A DNA stretch of 64,000 nucleotides from Metaphire vulgaris (lineage: Eukaryota; Annelida; Clitellata; Crassiclitellata; Megascolecidae). The position numbers and the translations under genes were made by a program. The DNA lies in the NCBI GenBank assembly GCA_018105865.1, contig CM030837.1:14998225-15062224 (forward strand), given 5' to 3'. Positions 1 to 35,615 of the stretch are shown here, one piece after another. Each line of letters begins with the position of its first letter. Positions within the stretch are counted from its first letter, which is position 1. The notes below the pieces were generated by a model. That model saw only the letters and a program-made list of their open reading frames with translations. It had not been told where the DNA came from and searched no databases.

Positions 1-204
1 ATTCCAATTCCAGAACGACCAATCAGAACGCTCACTCAGCCAACCAATCAGAACGCTTGAAGGTAACCAATCAGAACGCTCACACAGCCAACCAATACAC
101 AGCCAACCAATCAGAACGCTCACACAGCCAAACAATCAGAACGCTCACACAGCCAACCAATCAGAATCGAAGGCAACAGACATACAGATAACGATTTTAA
201 TGTA
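1..204. repeat. CCAATCAGAACGC minisatellite, first block
   Basis: Irregular tandem copies of a unit built on AACCAATCAGAACGCTCACACAGCC, about 20-33 bp each. The block ends in ACAGACATACAGATAACGATTTTAATGTAAT. The same end recurs at 487-530 and 32545-32575, so the array belongs to a dispersed element and is not a local expansion only. Confidence 0.8.
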
Positions 205-320
205 ATCTAGATTTTCGCTTCGCTCGCGCGAGCTTCGCTCGCATGAGGCTCGCTTCGCTCGCTGCGAGCTTCGCTTCGCGTCGCTTCGCGTCGCTTCGCG
301 TCGTCGCTCGAGGCAACGAC
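205..320 (-). mobile_element. GCTTCGCTCGC hairpin, candidate Helitron 3' end
   Basis: A GC-rich self-complementary stretch (TTCGCTTCGCTCGCGCGAGC and further TCGCTTCGCG repeats) begins just after TCTAG. Read on the minus strand it is a hairpin followed by AAAATCTAG and then A. Hairpin plus terminal CTRR is the usual Helitron 3' signature. A similar end lies at 32140. Assignment is inference; no Rep/helicase is adjacent here. Confidence 0.4.
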
Positions 321-324
321 CAAT

Positions 325-532
325 CCATTCCAATTCCAGAACGACCAATCAGAACGCTCACTCAGCCAACCAATCAGGTAACCAATCAGAACGCCACACA
401 GCCAACCAATCAGAACGCTCACACAGCCAAACAATCAGAACGCTCGAACGCAACCAATCAGAACGCTCACGCAGCCAACCAATCAGAACGCTCGAAGGTA
501 ACAGACATACAGATAACGATTTTAATGTAATA
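325..532. repeat. CCAATCAGAACGC minisatellite, second block
   Basis: A second copy of the block at 1-204, starting with the same CCATTCCAATTCCAGAACG lead-in and ending with the same ACAGATAACGATTTTAATGTAAT. The two blocks flank the hairpin at 205-320, so the whole unit looks tandemly duplicated. Confidence 0.8.
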
Positions 533-540
533 GATGTGAT

Positions 541-586
541 TTTAGGTGGTTTAGGAGGCAAGTAAGCCTGTGTGAAAACCACTGAA
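541..586 (-). repeat. Solo LINE/SINE 3' tail motif (tail A)
   Basis: On the minus strand: AGTGGTTTTCACACAGGC, then a short loop, then GCCTCCTAAACCACCT. This hairpin-like motif also follows LINE coding ends at 19951 and 23504 and the SINE head at 24783. Here no LINE or SINE body is recognisable. Confidence 0.6.
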
Positions 587-599
587 ATTAGCTGTGAAA

Positions 600-795
600 G
601 TCGTCATCATCATCATCGTCGTCGTCGTCATCGTCATCATCATCATCATTATCATCGTCGTCGTCATCATCATCATCACCATCATCATCACCACCACCAC
701 CGTCGTCGTCGTCATCATCACCATCATCATCGCCATAATCGTCGTCGTCGTCGTCATCGCCACCACCACCGTCATCATCATCGCCATCGTCTGGC
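600..795. repeat. (CAT/CGT/CAC)n microsatellite
   Basis: Imperfect trinucleotide tract of CAT, CGT and CAC units. Open frames through it encode only poly-His/Arg, poly-Ile/Val or poly-Met/Thr and are not genes. Confidence 0.95.
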
Positions 796-889
796 GGAAT
801 AACAAGTAATGGAAGACAAGAACAAGTTATTAAAAAGAGAACAGCAAAGGGACTGCAAACAAAAGGGAAGACTTAGGCATATTTGGAAT

Positions 890-1225
890 TAGATGACATG
901 GATATGCAAATGAAATGGAAGACAACAGACTCTCATATAAAGCACTCTACACATACAGGACAAAGAAGGCAAGATAAGAAGAGGAAGGCCCAGGAAAAGT
1001 GGATGGATAACATCAAAGAAAACTTTGAAAGATACCACTGTTATCAGCAATTATTGATGGAAAGAGATTTGCACCGGAAAAAGATAAACGGAGAAGTTTC
1101 GTGTCTAGCTATTGCCGTTGATGAGGTGACAGAAAGGCTGCTGCTGATTATGATGATGGTGACAAAGATGATGAAGGTGGTGGTGGTGATGGCGGTGATG
1201 ATGATGATGATTATGAATGCAAAGT
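890..1225 (+). pseudogene. LINE reverse-transcriptase C-terminal relic with GAT-type tail
   Basis: A basic stretch reads RRGRPRK, and a one-base shift later WMDNIKENFERYHC and QQLLMERDLHRKK. This is the conserved end of non-LTR retrotransposon polyproteins (K/R-G-R-P-R-K-R-W-x-D-x-I). The frame break marks it as dead. It is followed by GATGATG/GGTGGTGAT repeats to about 1220, consistent with a simple-repeat LINE 3' tail. Confidence 0.6.
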
Positions 1226-1255
1226 TGTTGTCGGAACACTTAGAACGCTTAGTCC

Positions 1256-1502
1256 CAGTGGCGGTTCCAGGAATTCTTGGTGAGGGGGAAGGGGGGTGAA
1301 CAAAATTCATAGGAAGTTGGGGGATGCAAAGTGAAGAAGAAACAAAGAAAAGAGAGATAAAAGGCAATTGTTTGTGTTTTGCCCACTAAATGTTAATAAA
1401 CCTTGCCAAAAAAGGCCGACAAGCAAAAACGAAGGTGATTCGCAGTATTTTTCACTAAATTTTTTAAAAACTCATCGGGAAATAGGTTGACAATCTCAAC
1501 AA
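1256..1502 (-). mobile_element. hAT-like MITE, TIR CAGTGGCGGTTCCA, truncated
   Basis: Starts CAGTGGCGGTTCCAGGAATTC and continues with the same interior as the elements at 13129 and 15949, in reverse orientation, including GACAAGCAAAAACGAAGGTG. It breaks off near 1502 before the second terminus. Confidence 0.65.
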
Positions 1503-2254
1503 GACAAGCGCTATTTTATCTCTTCACTTTCTACTCGGCCCCCATTTCAATACAGTATTTGTAGTGGAAGGAGAAACTTACTGCCTACTATCTCCTCTTC
1601 TCCTCCTGGTCCACTCTATACAAAGCAATAGGGACGAAGGCTAGTGGAGCAACTTATTCAGCATAATGAAACAATTAAAACTTCTTTTCAGCATAATGAA
1701 ACAATTAAAACTTCTTTTCACCCACTGGTCTGATTATAATCAGGCCCGTCTTTATGTGTTAGAACTGGGGCACTGTGGGCCAGAGGGCCCGCGCGCTCCA
1801 GCTTATTTTTACTGTTTTAAGACATTTAAGGTTTAATCTTTTAATCGCGTTATTTTTACCTTATTCTTAAATTATATTTATTTCGTCACATTTTTATTTT
1901 AAACTGAAGTCAGCCACAACGAGCTAATTAATTAGCTTTCAGACTTTCTGCTGTTTAGCTGTAGAGTATAGTCGTTTGTTTATTAGCAGGTCATACAGCT
2001 TTACTTACTTACAACATAGAGTATGCAATTTATGACAGTATTATTGCTGTTTATTTCATTTCACAATTGTTTTGCATAGTGTGACTTGATTGTCTATTTC
2101 CCGTGGGTCACGGGTGGGTAAGGCACATTCCCTAATCTCGCTCAGATAAACGTTGGTAACGTTTTTCATTCAACATTTTCAACGTTTTTTTAAAATACGT
2201 TTTATACGTTTTTTAACTTTTAAAATTATGTTTTTCCAACGTTTTTTTACATCC

Positions 2255-2300
2255 ATGGTTCTCACACAGGGCAAAACCTCCTGAACCACTTTAAACCGTG
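2255..2300 (+). repeat. Tail A copy inside the hAT element
   Basis: ATGGTTCTCACACAGGGC, a short spacer, then CCTCCTGAACCACTTTAAACC matches the LINE/SINE tail motif of 23504-23550 in sense orientation. It lies just upstream of the transposase relic, so a retroelement tail probably inserted into the hAT copy. Confidence 0.55.
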
Positions 2301-2310
2301 TTTTTATATT

Positions 2311-2511
2311 ATGGTGACGAATTGCTCAGGTGAACGGTCATTCAGCAAGGTGAAACCCCCGATTAAGAATCATCTCAGATCAACGATTTCGCACGAGCGT
2401 CCGAACATGCTTAGTTTGTCGAGTATCGAGCAGGACCTTTTGATAGCAGTTGACGCTGAATGCATTATCCGTGACTTTGCATTAAAAATAAAGACATGTC
2501 CGACGTGTTGA
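2311..2511 (+). pseudogene. hAT transposase C-terminal dimerisation fragment
   Basis: A 66-codon open stretch contains NCSGERSFSKVK, then IKNHLRSTISHERPNMLSLSSIE and a final DFALK. GERSFS-K-K-NHLRSTxSxERL is the hallmark of the hAT C-terminal dimerisation domain (ZMYM1/52-kDa-repressor-like group). The RNase H-like catalytic core is absent. It sits in a copy with its own TIRs and target duplication, so it is the remnant of that element's own transposase. It would not be active. Confidence 0.82.
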
Positions 2512-2989
2512 TTCTTAGCTAACTGTCAGCAGCGAGCACGTCGAATGTGCAATAAATGACAATTTGACAGGCTGACAGCCTGACAGCTGTTTGCGAATTG
2601 TGATGTGGACATAATTATGATTGTCCGCTTTGTCGGCCAGTTTGTCAGTTACTGATTAAAATTGATTTAAACGATTTGTAAAGAACGATGTCACGAGTGA
2701 CTGCGACTTCAGTCAGGAGTCCATGACTTGGGCACCTGGGCTCTTCATTTGGGATCATCCAGCCCATCCGGGGCCCCGCAGGCCGTTAGGTGCCAGGGGC
2801 CTCTCACTGGCAAGAAACGGGCCTGATTATAATTATCCCTCCCAGCCCATGGCTGGTCTGACCGTCAAATACCAGTCTGCTCACCTTTCATGCGTTTTAA
2901 TTGTTGTACTGTCTACGAAATATGATGTTTATGACTTGGTATGATTGTGCGCATGTCTTCCTGACAAAGACCTTCCCTTGGCCCACATT

Positions 2990-3192
2990 GAACGTCATGC
3001 GCCGTTTGCCGCGTACGAAGACTCTCGGGACTTCCCAGGCCGTAGACACACTCCGGTTGTCTAGTCTGCTTCGTCTTCGGGGATCTCGTCGTTTCGTCGT
3101 CATACCGTCATTCGGCAGACTGTGGAACGAGACTATTTCGCAGCAGGTGAGCGTCGGTCTGTGGCCATCGCTTCGTGAGCATCACTTCAAAT
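2990..3192 (+). pseudogene. Possible LINE C-terminal fragment
   Basis: The frame ends in PSFGRLWNETISQQV and stops at 3194. This resembles the F-x-R-L-W-N-x-L-P end of CR1/L2/Jockey-type LINE ORF2. The match is short and the usual L-P is missing, so the call is tentative. Confidence 0.35.
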
Positions 3193-3239
3193 AATACTCG
3201 GAATGTTATTGCGTTTACGCTGCTGTTCGAGCGATGTAA

Positions 3240-3420
3240 TTATAACTAGAGAGCGACACGATAACGGCTACCGCTGGTAATTACTGCGGTAATGAGGGAC
3301 ATTTGGCCACAAAGTGATGTATTACCGCGGTAGCGGGTTCTTGTCATGCGGTAATACCGCGGGGACGGGACAGTTAATACGGTATTATCGCGGTAGCGGT
3401 ATCAGCTGTTATCAAGTTTA
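3240..3420. repeat. Inverted repeat rich in ACCGCGGTA
   Basis: Several TACCGC / GCGGTA units face each other (GATAACGGCTACCGC on the left, GCGGTAGCGGTATC on the right). It looks like a small TIR element, but I could not find a convincing target duplication. Confidence 0.4.
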
Positions 3421-3473
3421 TCATAAGAATATTGATGGCACTGTGTAGATGTTCTTGTTTTCTGTGTGTGGAG

Positions 3474-3650
3474 CAGTGGCGGCTCTAGGATTTGGCAAGT
3501 GGGGCCGTTGGGGTGGCAACTTCTAATCATGGGGCCAACCATTTGTTGTTTAATGTATGTAGCATTAAGTATAGGGTCCCAACTGGGGGGACCACTGGGG
3601 CCAGGCACTCAATAGGGGCACGGCCCCTGCCCCCGGTGGAGTCGCCACTG
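3474..3650 (+). mobile_element. hAT MITE family 1, copy 1 (177 bp, perfect TSD)
   Basis: TIRs CAGTGGCGGCTC and GAGTCGCCACTG; identical flanking 8-mers GTGTGGAG at 3466-3473 and 3651-3658. The interior carries GGATTTGGCAAGTGGGG and GTATAGGGTCCCAACTGG, shared with the five other family-1 copies. Non-coding. Confidence 0.9.
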
Positions 3651-3658
3651 GTGTGGAG

Positions 3659-4730
3659 TATTTTATAACCCAGTAGGTTATTCGTTAAGTCAGTATAGGT
3701 GCAATTAATATATGGCGCTAGAGCATCCGGCTGACTTAGCAATGCGCCGGAAGTACTGTCTAGTATTTCCTTTTCCTGTGTTCCTTTAAACTTGTATTGT
3801 TTTGAGCACGTGACTTGATATTTCGCATCGCTCGAAGACAAAAATGGAAACATGCGACATCGATAAACCGATTAAAAGCGAAATTGAACGAATATCATTT
3901 CAAAAGTATAACGGAGTGAATGATGCGTGGCTACACTGCGAGAAGGTTGTCCACTGGAGAACAGCCGCACTCAGCGGAGTGTTGATGCTGTTGTCAATCT
4001 ATTTTTGTTCATGGACTTGAACTTTAATTGTGTTGCAATTTAACAGTCGAGAACTTGTCGTTGTAATTTAGAGGTAAAAACGTAGTAATATGTTACCGTC
4101 AGTGTTTTAGTTAACGCATGTCAACGACTTACTGCAGGGATAATGAGGGGGCGGAAATGGCTGGTGCGGAGATGGGGACAAATTCTGCGGGGGCGGAGAC
4201 AGGGCGCAGCAATGCGGTGATGAGGTGGGGACGGGGAGAAATGTTTGGGTGCGGGGTGGGGATGGAGATAAAAGTTGTCCCCGTGTCACTCTCTCATTCT
4301 GACCAAATTACTTTTATAACGACCATATCGAGTTGTGCGAACAGCTTGTAATATTGACTGACATGGTAGACAGAATCGAATCTCATCTTTCTTTCGATGT
4401 TCAACTAAGTCATTGGTTCTTAATTAAGCTTTTTGTGATTACGTATCCTTGAAACATGCATAAGAGAACGCAGTCCATTGTACAATAGTCTAACTTATAT
4501 TAGGACAAAAGTTATTGCTCTGCAATGTATTGAAAAATTAATAATTGCAACGTACTTCTGTCACAGTTTGGGCACAAACCAGAAAGTGGGCATTTTTCTT
4601 TTACGAATTTTAATTTATTACAAACATTTCTACAGTATCTGTATTCTGTACAGTGTACTTTGGGTAGACGTGAAGAAGAGCGGCGTAACCGAAAGTAGTC
4701 CGTAAACACTGAAAGAAATTGCGTTGAAAA
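3659..4730. other. No gene seen; purine-rich patch at 4130-4290
   Basis: AT-rich unique-looking sequence. At 4130-4290 there is a G-rich imperfect repeat built on GGGGCGGA/GATGGGGA. No open frame here resembles a known protein. Confidence 0.5.
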
Positions 4731-4826
4731 GTTAGGGTTATGGTCAGGGTTATGGTCAGGGTTATGGTTATGGTTAACTCTAACTCTAACCTAACCCTAA
4801 ACCCTACCGAAACTCTAACCCTATAA
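4731..4826. repeat. Telomere-like TTAGGG/CCCTAA inverted repeat
   Basis: GTTAGGGTTATGGTCAGGG units run into CTCTAACCTAACCCTAAACCC units, forming an imperfect palindrome of degenerate telomeric hexamers. Similar cores occur at 53085 and 55935. Confidence 0.7.
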
Positions 4827-4934
4827 CTCATACTGATACGTACTGATACATTACGCCGCTCGTCTTCACGTCTACCGTACTTTTAGTAAGTCTCTAAAAG
4901 TCTATTTCTGGATCATTCTGTGTACCCCCACATC

Positions 4935-5121
4935 CAGTGGCGGCTCCAGGATTTGGCAAGTGGGGGCGCCGTTGGGGTGGCAACTTCTAATCATGGAGGG
5001 CCAACCATTTGTTGTTAGGTATGTAGTATTAAGTATAGGGTCCCAACAGGAGGCCACTGGGGTCAGGCACTCAATAGGTGGCACGGGCCCCCGAACCCCG
5101 TCCCTTGTGGAGCCGCCACTG
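4935..5121 (+). mobile_element. hAT MITE family 1, copy 2 (187 bp)
   Basis: TIRs CAGTGGCGGCTCCAGG and GAGCCGCCACTG. Flanking 8-mers CCCACATC (4927-4934) and CCCACAAC (5122-5129) match at 7 of 8. Interior as in copy 1, same orientation. Confidence 0.85.
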
Positions 5122-5129
5122 CCCACAAC

Positions 5130-6198
5130 GTCCCTCGGACATTGCGAAATCGCGCAAAACATGCGCCCAAAGAAGTTTGATGGTTGCCAGCGGTGGCCAG
5201 CGTGGCTAGACAGAAATACGACCGGGCTGTTTATAAGCCGCGCACAATGAACCTAAATATCGTATAGCATTTAAGTGGAATGTTATTTATCGTCTTTCTC
5301 TCCTAGGAGAAGAATTGATTTGTGCGTTTCGAGCCACTCGCACGCTTGGAATTTACGGCCTTCGACTCGAAATGGCCTCGCTGCTGCTAAGTGAGCGATA
5401 TTACGCTCAACCAGTCCGCGGCGGTGTTTCCGGTAGAGTCCGGCTAGAAGACGATCGATCAGTTTCAAACATTGCCGTTTGAAACGAAACGCGAAATTCA
5501 AATCAGATTTTCACACAGTTTCGATTCAACTGATCCGCCTCAAAAGGACTTTTGTTATGGCTGTCGGTTGCCGTGATTATTGACTGCTTTTAATAATAAT
5601 AGCCTAATAACAATAGTATTGTTATTATTATTATTTTATAGCGCAAACTCGTTTTATTAGCGCTTTGTTTTCTTTCTCTGACGTTATGCTACAACGTAGC
5701 AAGCTCAGGCCGCTACGCATGCAGGCATTTACTACGAACGAGCAGGAATACGTACATAACTGCCCGTGGTGATATATACTATAGAAAACGACAATCTCGC
5801 AGTCTGACGAGTCTGAAATGCCGTAAACATCTGGAATTTCAAGTAGCCTAGTTACAGAAGGAACTTAAGCTGGATCGCTGGCGCCGAACGGGAATATTAG
5901 CGACACCTGAGACTCTGGCATGAACGCCGTTCGCTTTGTAACTGTCTGCTACCTCTTAACGGTAAGCCTCTTTTCTTCGAATGGTTTTTTACGGTGCATA
6001 TTAAGTTCCACGAACTTCCATCACGCGTGTAGTAGGCTATACTGGTGCACCGAGTGACTTCTTCTGTAATGTAATGTACTGCTGCTACATTTACCCCTAC
6101 ACTAGGTTTACGCTTTGAAAATGTCACTGTTCTTTGGCATAAAATTGAACGAACTATTCGCACTGCCTAGCTAGGTGCCTAGCTGGGTGCAGGTCCAT

Positions 6199-6235
<37 letters not shown>

Positions 6236-8528
6236 TATAGGATGGGACAATAACATCGGTGCCACCCTGTTTCGTTGCAAATATTTCCAACAGCCCTGGC
6301 ATGAAATTTGGTGTAGGCTACTTCTGCAGTATTAGGCCTATATTCTGAATGTAGCCATTTAAGTTTTTCTTTGAAATTACAAGTTTAAGCGGCGCCACTT
6401 AGCGATAACCAGGCTAGGGTAGCGTTCATCAAAATTATGAGTCAATATGTTTGATTGCTAAAATTATTAACTGAAGGTTTTAATACCGACTCTAAATATA
6501 ATTATCGTCTTTCTTATTATCTTCTGCTTTAATAGCGCCACAGCGGTGTCTTTGTTTGCTTTATTTGCAGTATGTCTTTTGAAAAGTAAATTCCATAAAT
6601 TTTTGAATAAGATGGGCAAAATATTGAAAGATGATCGTTTTGTAATAAAGGGTTTGCACGAGGAGAATTTTTTCTCCTGCGACGGCTTCTGACAGAATTC
6701 CTGAAGAAGGCATGAAGTACAAATGAGTCTTGAACGCCCTTTGAAAAAAGTCGACAGTGCAGGTCGACGGAGAGGCAGCAAGGCAACATTGGCGTCGGAG
6801 GGGGACCCAAGGGGCAATTGCACCCCTGAAAAAATTGTGAAGTCATGAAAAAAGTAAAATTACCAAAAAAAGTAACCTTCTTTATTGCACTAAGTTAAAA
6901 TGTGAATTTCTATAAGAATCCGATTACCTTTTTTGTAGCGCTAAATAATTTCTAATTAGTCCAATAGATCTTAATAGTCTTGTACAGTACATTTTGTTTC
7001 TCTCGTCACATGACCCTGTTTTGCACCCCGTGAAAAGTTTTTTTCATTTCTTACGTCACATGCCCCTGTTTTGCACCCAGTGGAAAAATTTCTGTGAACG
7101 CCCATGCAAGGCAGTGATTTGGCACGCTATCTATCGGAGTCTATCCGGACGGGTACCAATATCTGTTTTCGGGAATTAATATACAGTCTGGAAGACAAGC
7201 CACAGTTTTACAAAATTCAATATGAAATTTCATAACAGACTGGCATCTGTCACTTTTGCACTAGTTACAGGTAATCAAACGTAGTTGCTCGTGTTTTGTA
7301 TGAATGCGTCTTACCCTAGCCCGGTTTTCGCTAGTTGGCGCCACTGCATCTTGGAAATTGAAAGAAAAACCTAAATTACTACATTCAGGATTTATTTTAC
7401 CGCAGAGGTGCACTATATTTCATGCATTTTAATCTAGAGACAAAGAAAATATTTGCTACGAAACAGCCTGGTGGTACCGGTTTTATTGTACCATCCTGTA
7501 TATATATATATATATATGCATATATACAGTACGTACAATTATACATGATAGTGTATATAATGTGTTCTTTCATCATATGCAAGTATTAGTTAATTGCATA
7601 CGTCATGTTAGAACTGGTGTTAGACTAGATGCCGATGGTAAGATAATGCGACTGTTTATGCCATCGGAGAACAGAATTCATTTGCCCCAAGGACGCCTAA
7701 GTAAATAATCGAATTCCTCTCGGCGCCGTCAAACGTATTTGAGGTCAAATGTCTAATTAATTACTATGATCTTCGAAATCTGATTTTAAAAAAGGACCAT
7801 CTCTCGAGAAATATCTCGAACTTCATCAGAGGAAAGTGGGTCTCGTACAATTTTCTTGCCAATAAATCGATCTGCTTCTATAGCGCCACCATCGTAATTA
7901 GCTTCTTTGCAGTGCATGCGTTCTTATGCATCCAAGCTTATATTCATACATATATATACATCATGTACTGTATATACATATACAATTATACATGTCTGTG
8001 TGCATACACACACACATACACATACAGCGCTGTATACAGTACATACTGTATATGCTGAATTAGGGCTATTTTTAAACCTATTTCGGAACGCATTGCACGC
8101 AGTCAGTTGTCGACTGAACAATTATTTTCATCAATACAAATTACAGAAGTCAATAGTTTATTTAATTAAACACGTCAAAGAAAACGCAAAAAATTGATTA
8201 TTTCACACAATAAACCATTTGCAAAAGCCATCCTTATTCAACTAATTCAACTAATTGCTGTTAATAGTTTTACAAAAAGCGTCAAATTTCAGTCAAAGGT
8301 TTATTTTCATCAACCTCGATGTCTCTATTTCGTTCTTTCGTTCTTTATTCTGTGTATCACTGGCTGATCGTCGCTTTCAGTGTCTCGGAAAAGAGCAAAA
8401 AGAGACGGCAATTAGATAGGCTATAAACTTAGTTTAAATGCTCTATTTTTGAGCTGAATGTTTCAAATAGATAAAGTTAAACCAGTTATCTTCAGATTTT
8501 CCGGAACGCCGTTCCGCCCCAAATGCCC
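5130..8528. other. No gene seen; scattered short repeats
   Basis: No open frame here looks like a real protein. Visible simple repeats are (CA)n at 6199-6231, (TA)n at 7498-7517, and mixed ACAT/TATG tracts at 7945-8055. A repeated phrase, TCACATG-CCCTGTTTTGCACCC, occurs twice at 7005-7080. CACCCCTGAAAAAATTGTGAAG at 6820 may be the edge of another repeat. Confidence 0.5.
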
Positions 8529-8591
<63 letters not shown>

Positions 8592-8592
8592 T

Positions 8593-8624
<32 letters not shown>

Positions 8625-8631
8625 TTTCATC

Positions 8632-8702
<71 letters not shown>

Positions 8703-8733
8703 TTTCATCATCATCATCATTTTCATCATCATT

Positions 8734-8764
<31 letters not shown>

Positions 8765-8780
8765 CCATCATCATCAACAA

Positions 8781-8816
<36 letters not shown>

Positions 8817-8938
8817 ATTCGTCTTCGTTATCATCATCGTCATCATCGTCGTCGTCGTCGTTGTCGTCATCATCATCATCATCAGCAACATCATCATATT
8901 CGTCGTCGTTATCATCATCATAATCATCATCATCATCA
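8529..8938. repeat. (CAT)n microsatellite, about 410 bp, LINE tail
   Basis: Long CAT array with TTT, CGT and AAC interruptions. On the minus strand it is (ATG)n and directly follows the LINE C-terminal relic at 8940-9292, so it is best read as an expanded LINE 3' tail. Its open frames encode poly-His, poly-Ile or poly-Met. Confidence 0.9.
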
Positions 8939-8939
8939 G

Positions 8940-9292
8940 CTCGTAGCCAGCAGGGTCCGTTGCGTCACCCCTTGACCATGACACTGCAGGATGGCACGTC
9001 TCCAGAGAGTAGATGGAATCTCGCAGGTCTGGGTACGGATGTGGTCGATCCATCTTTTCCTGGGACGACCAGGACAGAGCTTCCACGATCGGTCAGGTGG
9101 ACGATCGATGGGATGGATAGGTCGACGTGGCAGTGGAGGGCTTGATGAACCGAACTGTCTCTCCGAGGCGGACAGCATGTCCGAAGATGGCGAGACGTCG
9201 ACTACATACGTCGAGTGATGGTAATTCGGTCCGCGAGGATATCTCCGCATTGGTAATGAGGTTGTACCGGCGAACTCCGAGGATCTGGCCAG
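8940..9292 (-). pseudogene. LINE reverse-transcriptase C-terminal relic
   Basis: The minus strand reads, in one frame, RRLAIFGHAVRLGE and, in another, GRPRKRWIDHIRTQTCEIPSTLWRRAI and HGQGVTQR. These are the H-x-x-R and G-R-P-R-K-R-W-x-D blocks near the end of LINE ORF2. Frame shifts between blocks show decay. The (ATG)n tract follows immediately 3'. Confidence 0.7.
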
Positions 9293-9479
9293 GGTTATTT
9301 CTAGGAATATATATGGGGAAGGGGGTGGCGGATTATTTGGGGTCTATCCTTGCCGAAAAAAGCCTGACAAGAAAAAAAGGTCATCACAGGCCCAGATGGG
9401 GGGAGGCGGTGTTGGGGTGGTGGTGGTCAGTCTCAAATTGAGAGGTGTTAGGGGGTGTACAAATATCCCTGGATCTGGC

Positions 9480-10145
9480 GTTGGCGTGTATGCATACACA
9501 CAATTTTACTTTTAATATCCAGATATGCATACATACACACATACATGCACGCATGCATAACATGCTTAATACATGCAAGTACATACGGACATTTATGAAT
9601 GATCACACACAAGCACACATACTTTCCCATATGCATGCATACATACATGTATGCATACGTGCATACATACACATGTAATCTTCACATAGGCATAAGCTTC
9701 TTATAGACCTCTAGGCTCGAACCTCCCCCACTGTTTAAGAGGCTACCATAGGTATAGGACTAGGAGGAAGGTGTAAGAGTTTGCCCCTCCTAATTTTTTC
9801 ATCCAAGTTTGCGCCAATGACTAAATACATACATACATATGCACATGCAAACACACATACATACATACATACATGCATGCATACATACTTACATACTGTA
9901 TATGCATGCTGCATGATTTCATGTATATACACATATACATGCGTGCACACATACATAAATAAATGCAGACATACATACATACACATGTACATACATACAA
10001 ACACACATACATGTAGACATGCATGCATACTTACATATGTGCATGCTGCATGATTACATGCATACATACAAGCGTGCATACATACATATAAGCATACATA
10101 TGTGCATGCATAAGCACATATACTGTGCATACATGCGTGTATTGG
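9480..10145. repeat. ACAT/GCATAC tetranucleotide-type repeats
   Basis: Two tracts (9490-9680 and 9825-10145) of imperfect ACATACATGC units, with non-repetitive sequence between. They end about 40 bp before the acceptor of the first recognised GPCR exon. Open frames here (MYVCMYVC, THTYIHTY) are repeat translations. Confidence 0.85.
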
Positions 10146-10182
10146 TACGTGCAAATAGTGACTGAATCGTGTGTGTTTTCAG

Positions 10183-35465
<25,283 letters not shown>

Positions 35466-35553
35466 GAGTGAGTCGCACACGCGAGGGCGTTCTGTTTTGC
35501 CGACTTTTAATTAAAAGAAAATTCTGTAATCGAACTGCACTAAGAGGACTCAG

Positions 35554-35615
<62 letters not shown>

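Larger units (their letters stand above)
1741..2825 (+). mobile_element. hAT transposon, 1085 bp, decayed, with perfect 8-bp TSD
   Basis: The ends are inverted: CAGGCCCGTC on the left and ACGGGCCTG on the right. Both sides carry the identical 8-bp direct repeat ATTATAAT (1733-1740 and 2826-2833), the target-site length of the hAT superfamily. Inside is a transposase C-terminal fragment in sense orientation (2311-2511). At 1085 bp it is far shorter than a full hAT (usually 2.5-5 kb), so it is an internal-deletion derivative. Confidence 0.88.

Noticed and set aside
1..530. CRISPR-like array of CCAATCAGAACGC repeats
   Set aside because: Repeat spacing is irregular, the 'spacers' repeat each other, and the host is a eukaryote.
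8458..9086. Long open frames of poly-His, poly-Ile or poly-Met
   Set aside because: Direct translation of (CAT)n; no non-repeat coding context except the LINE relic on the minus strand.
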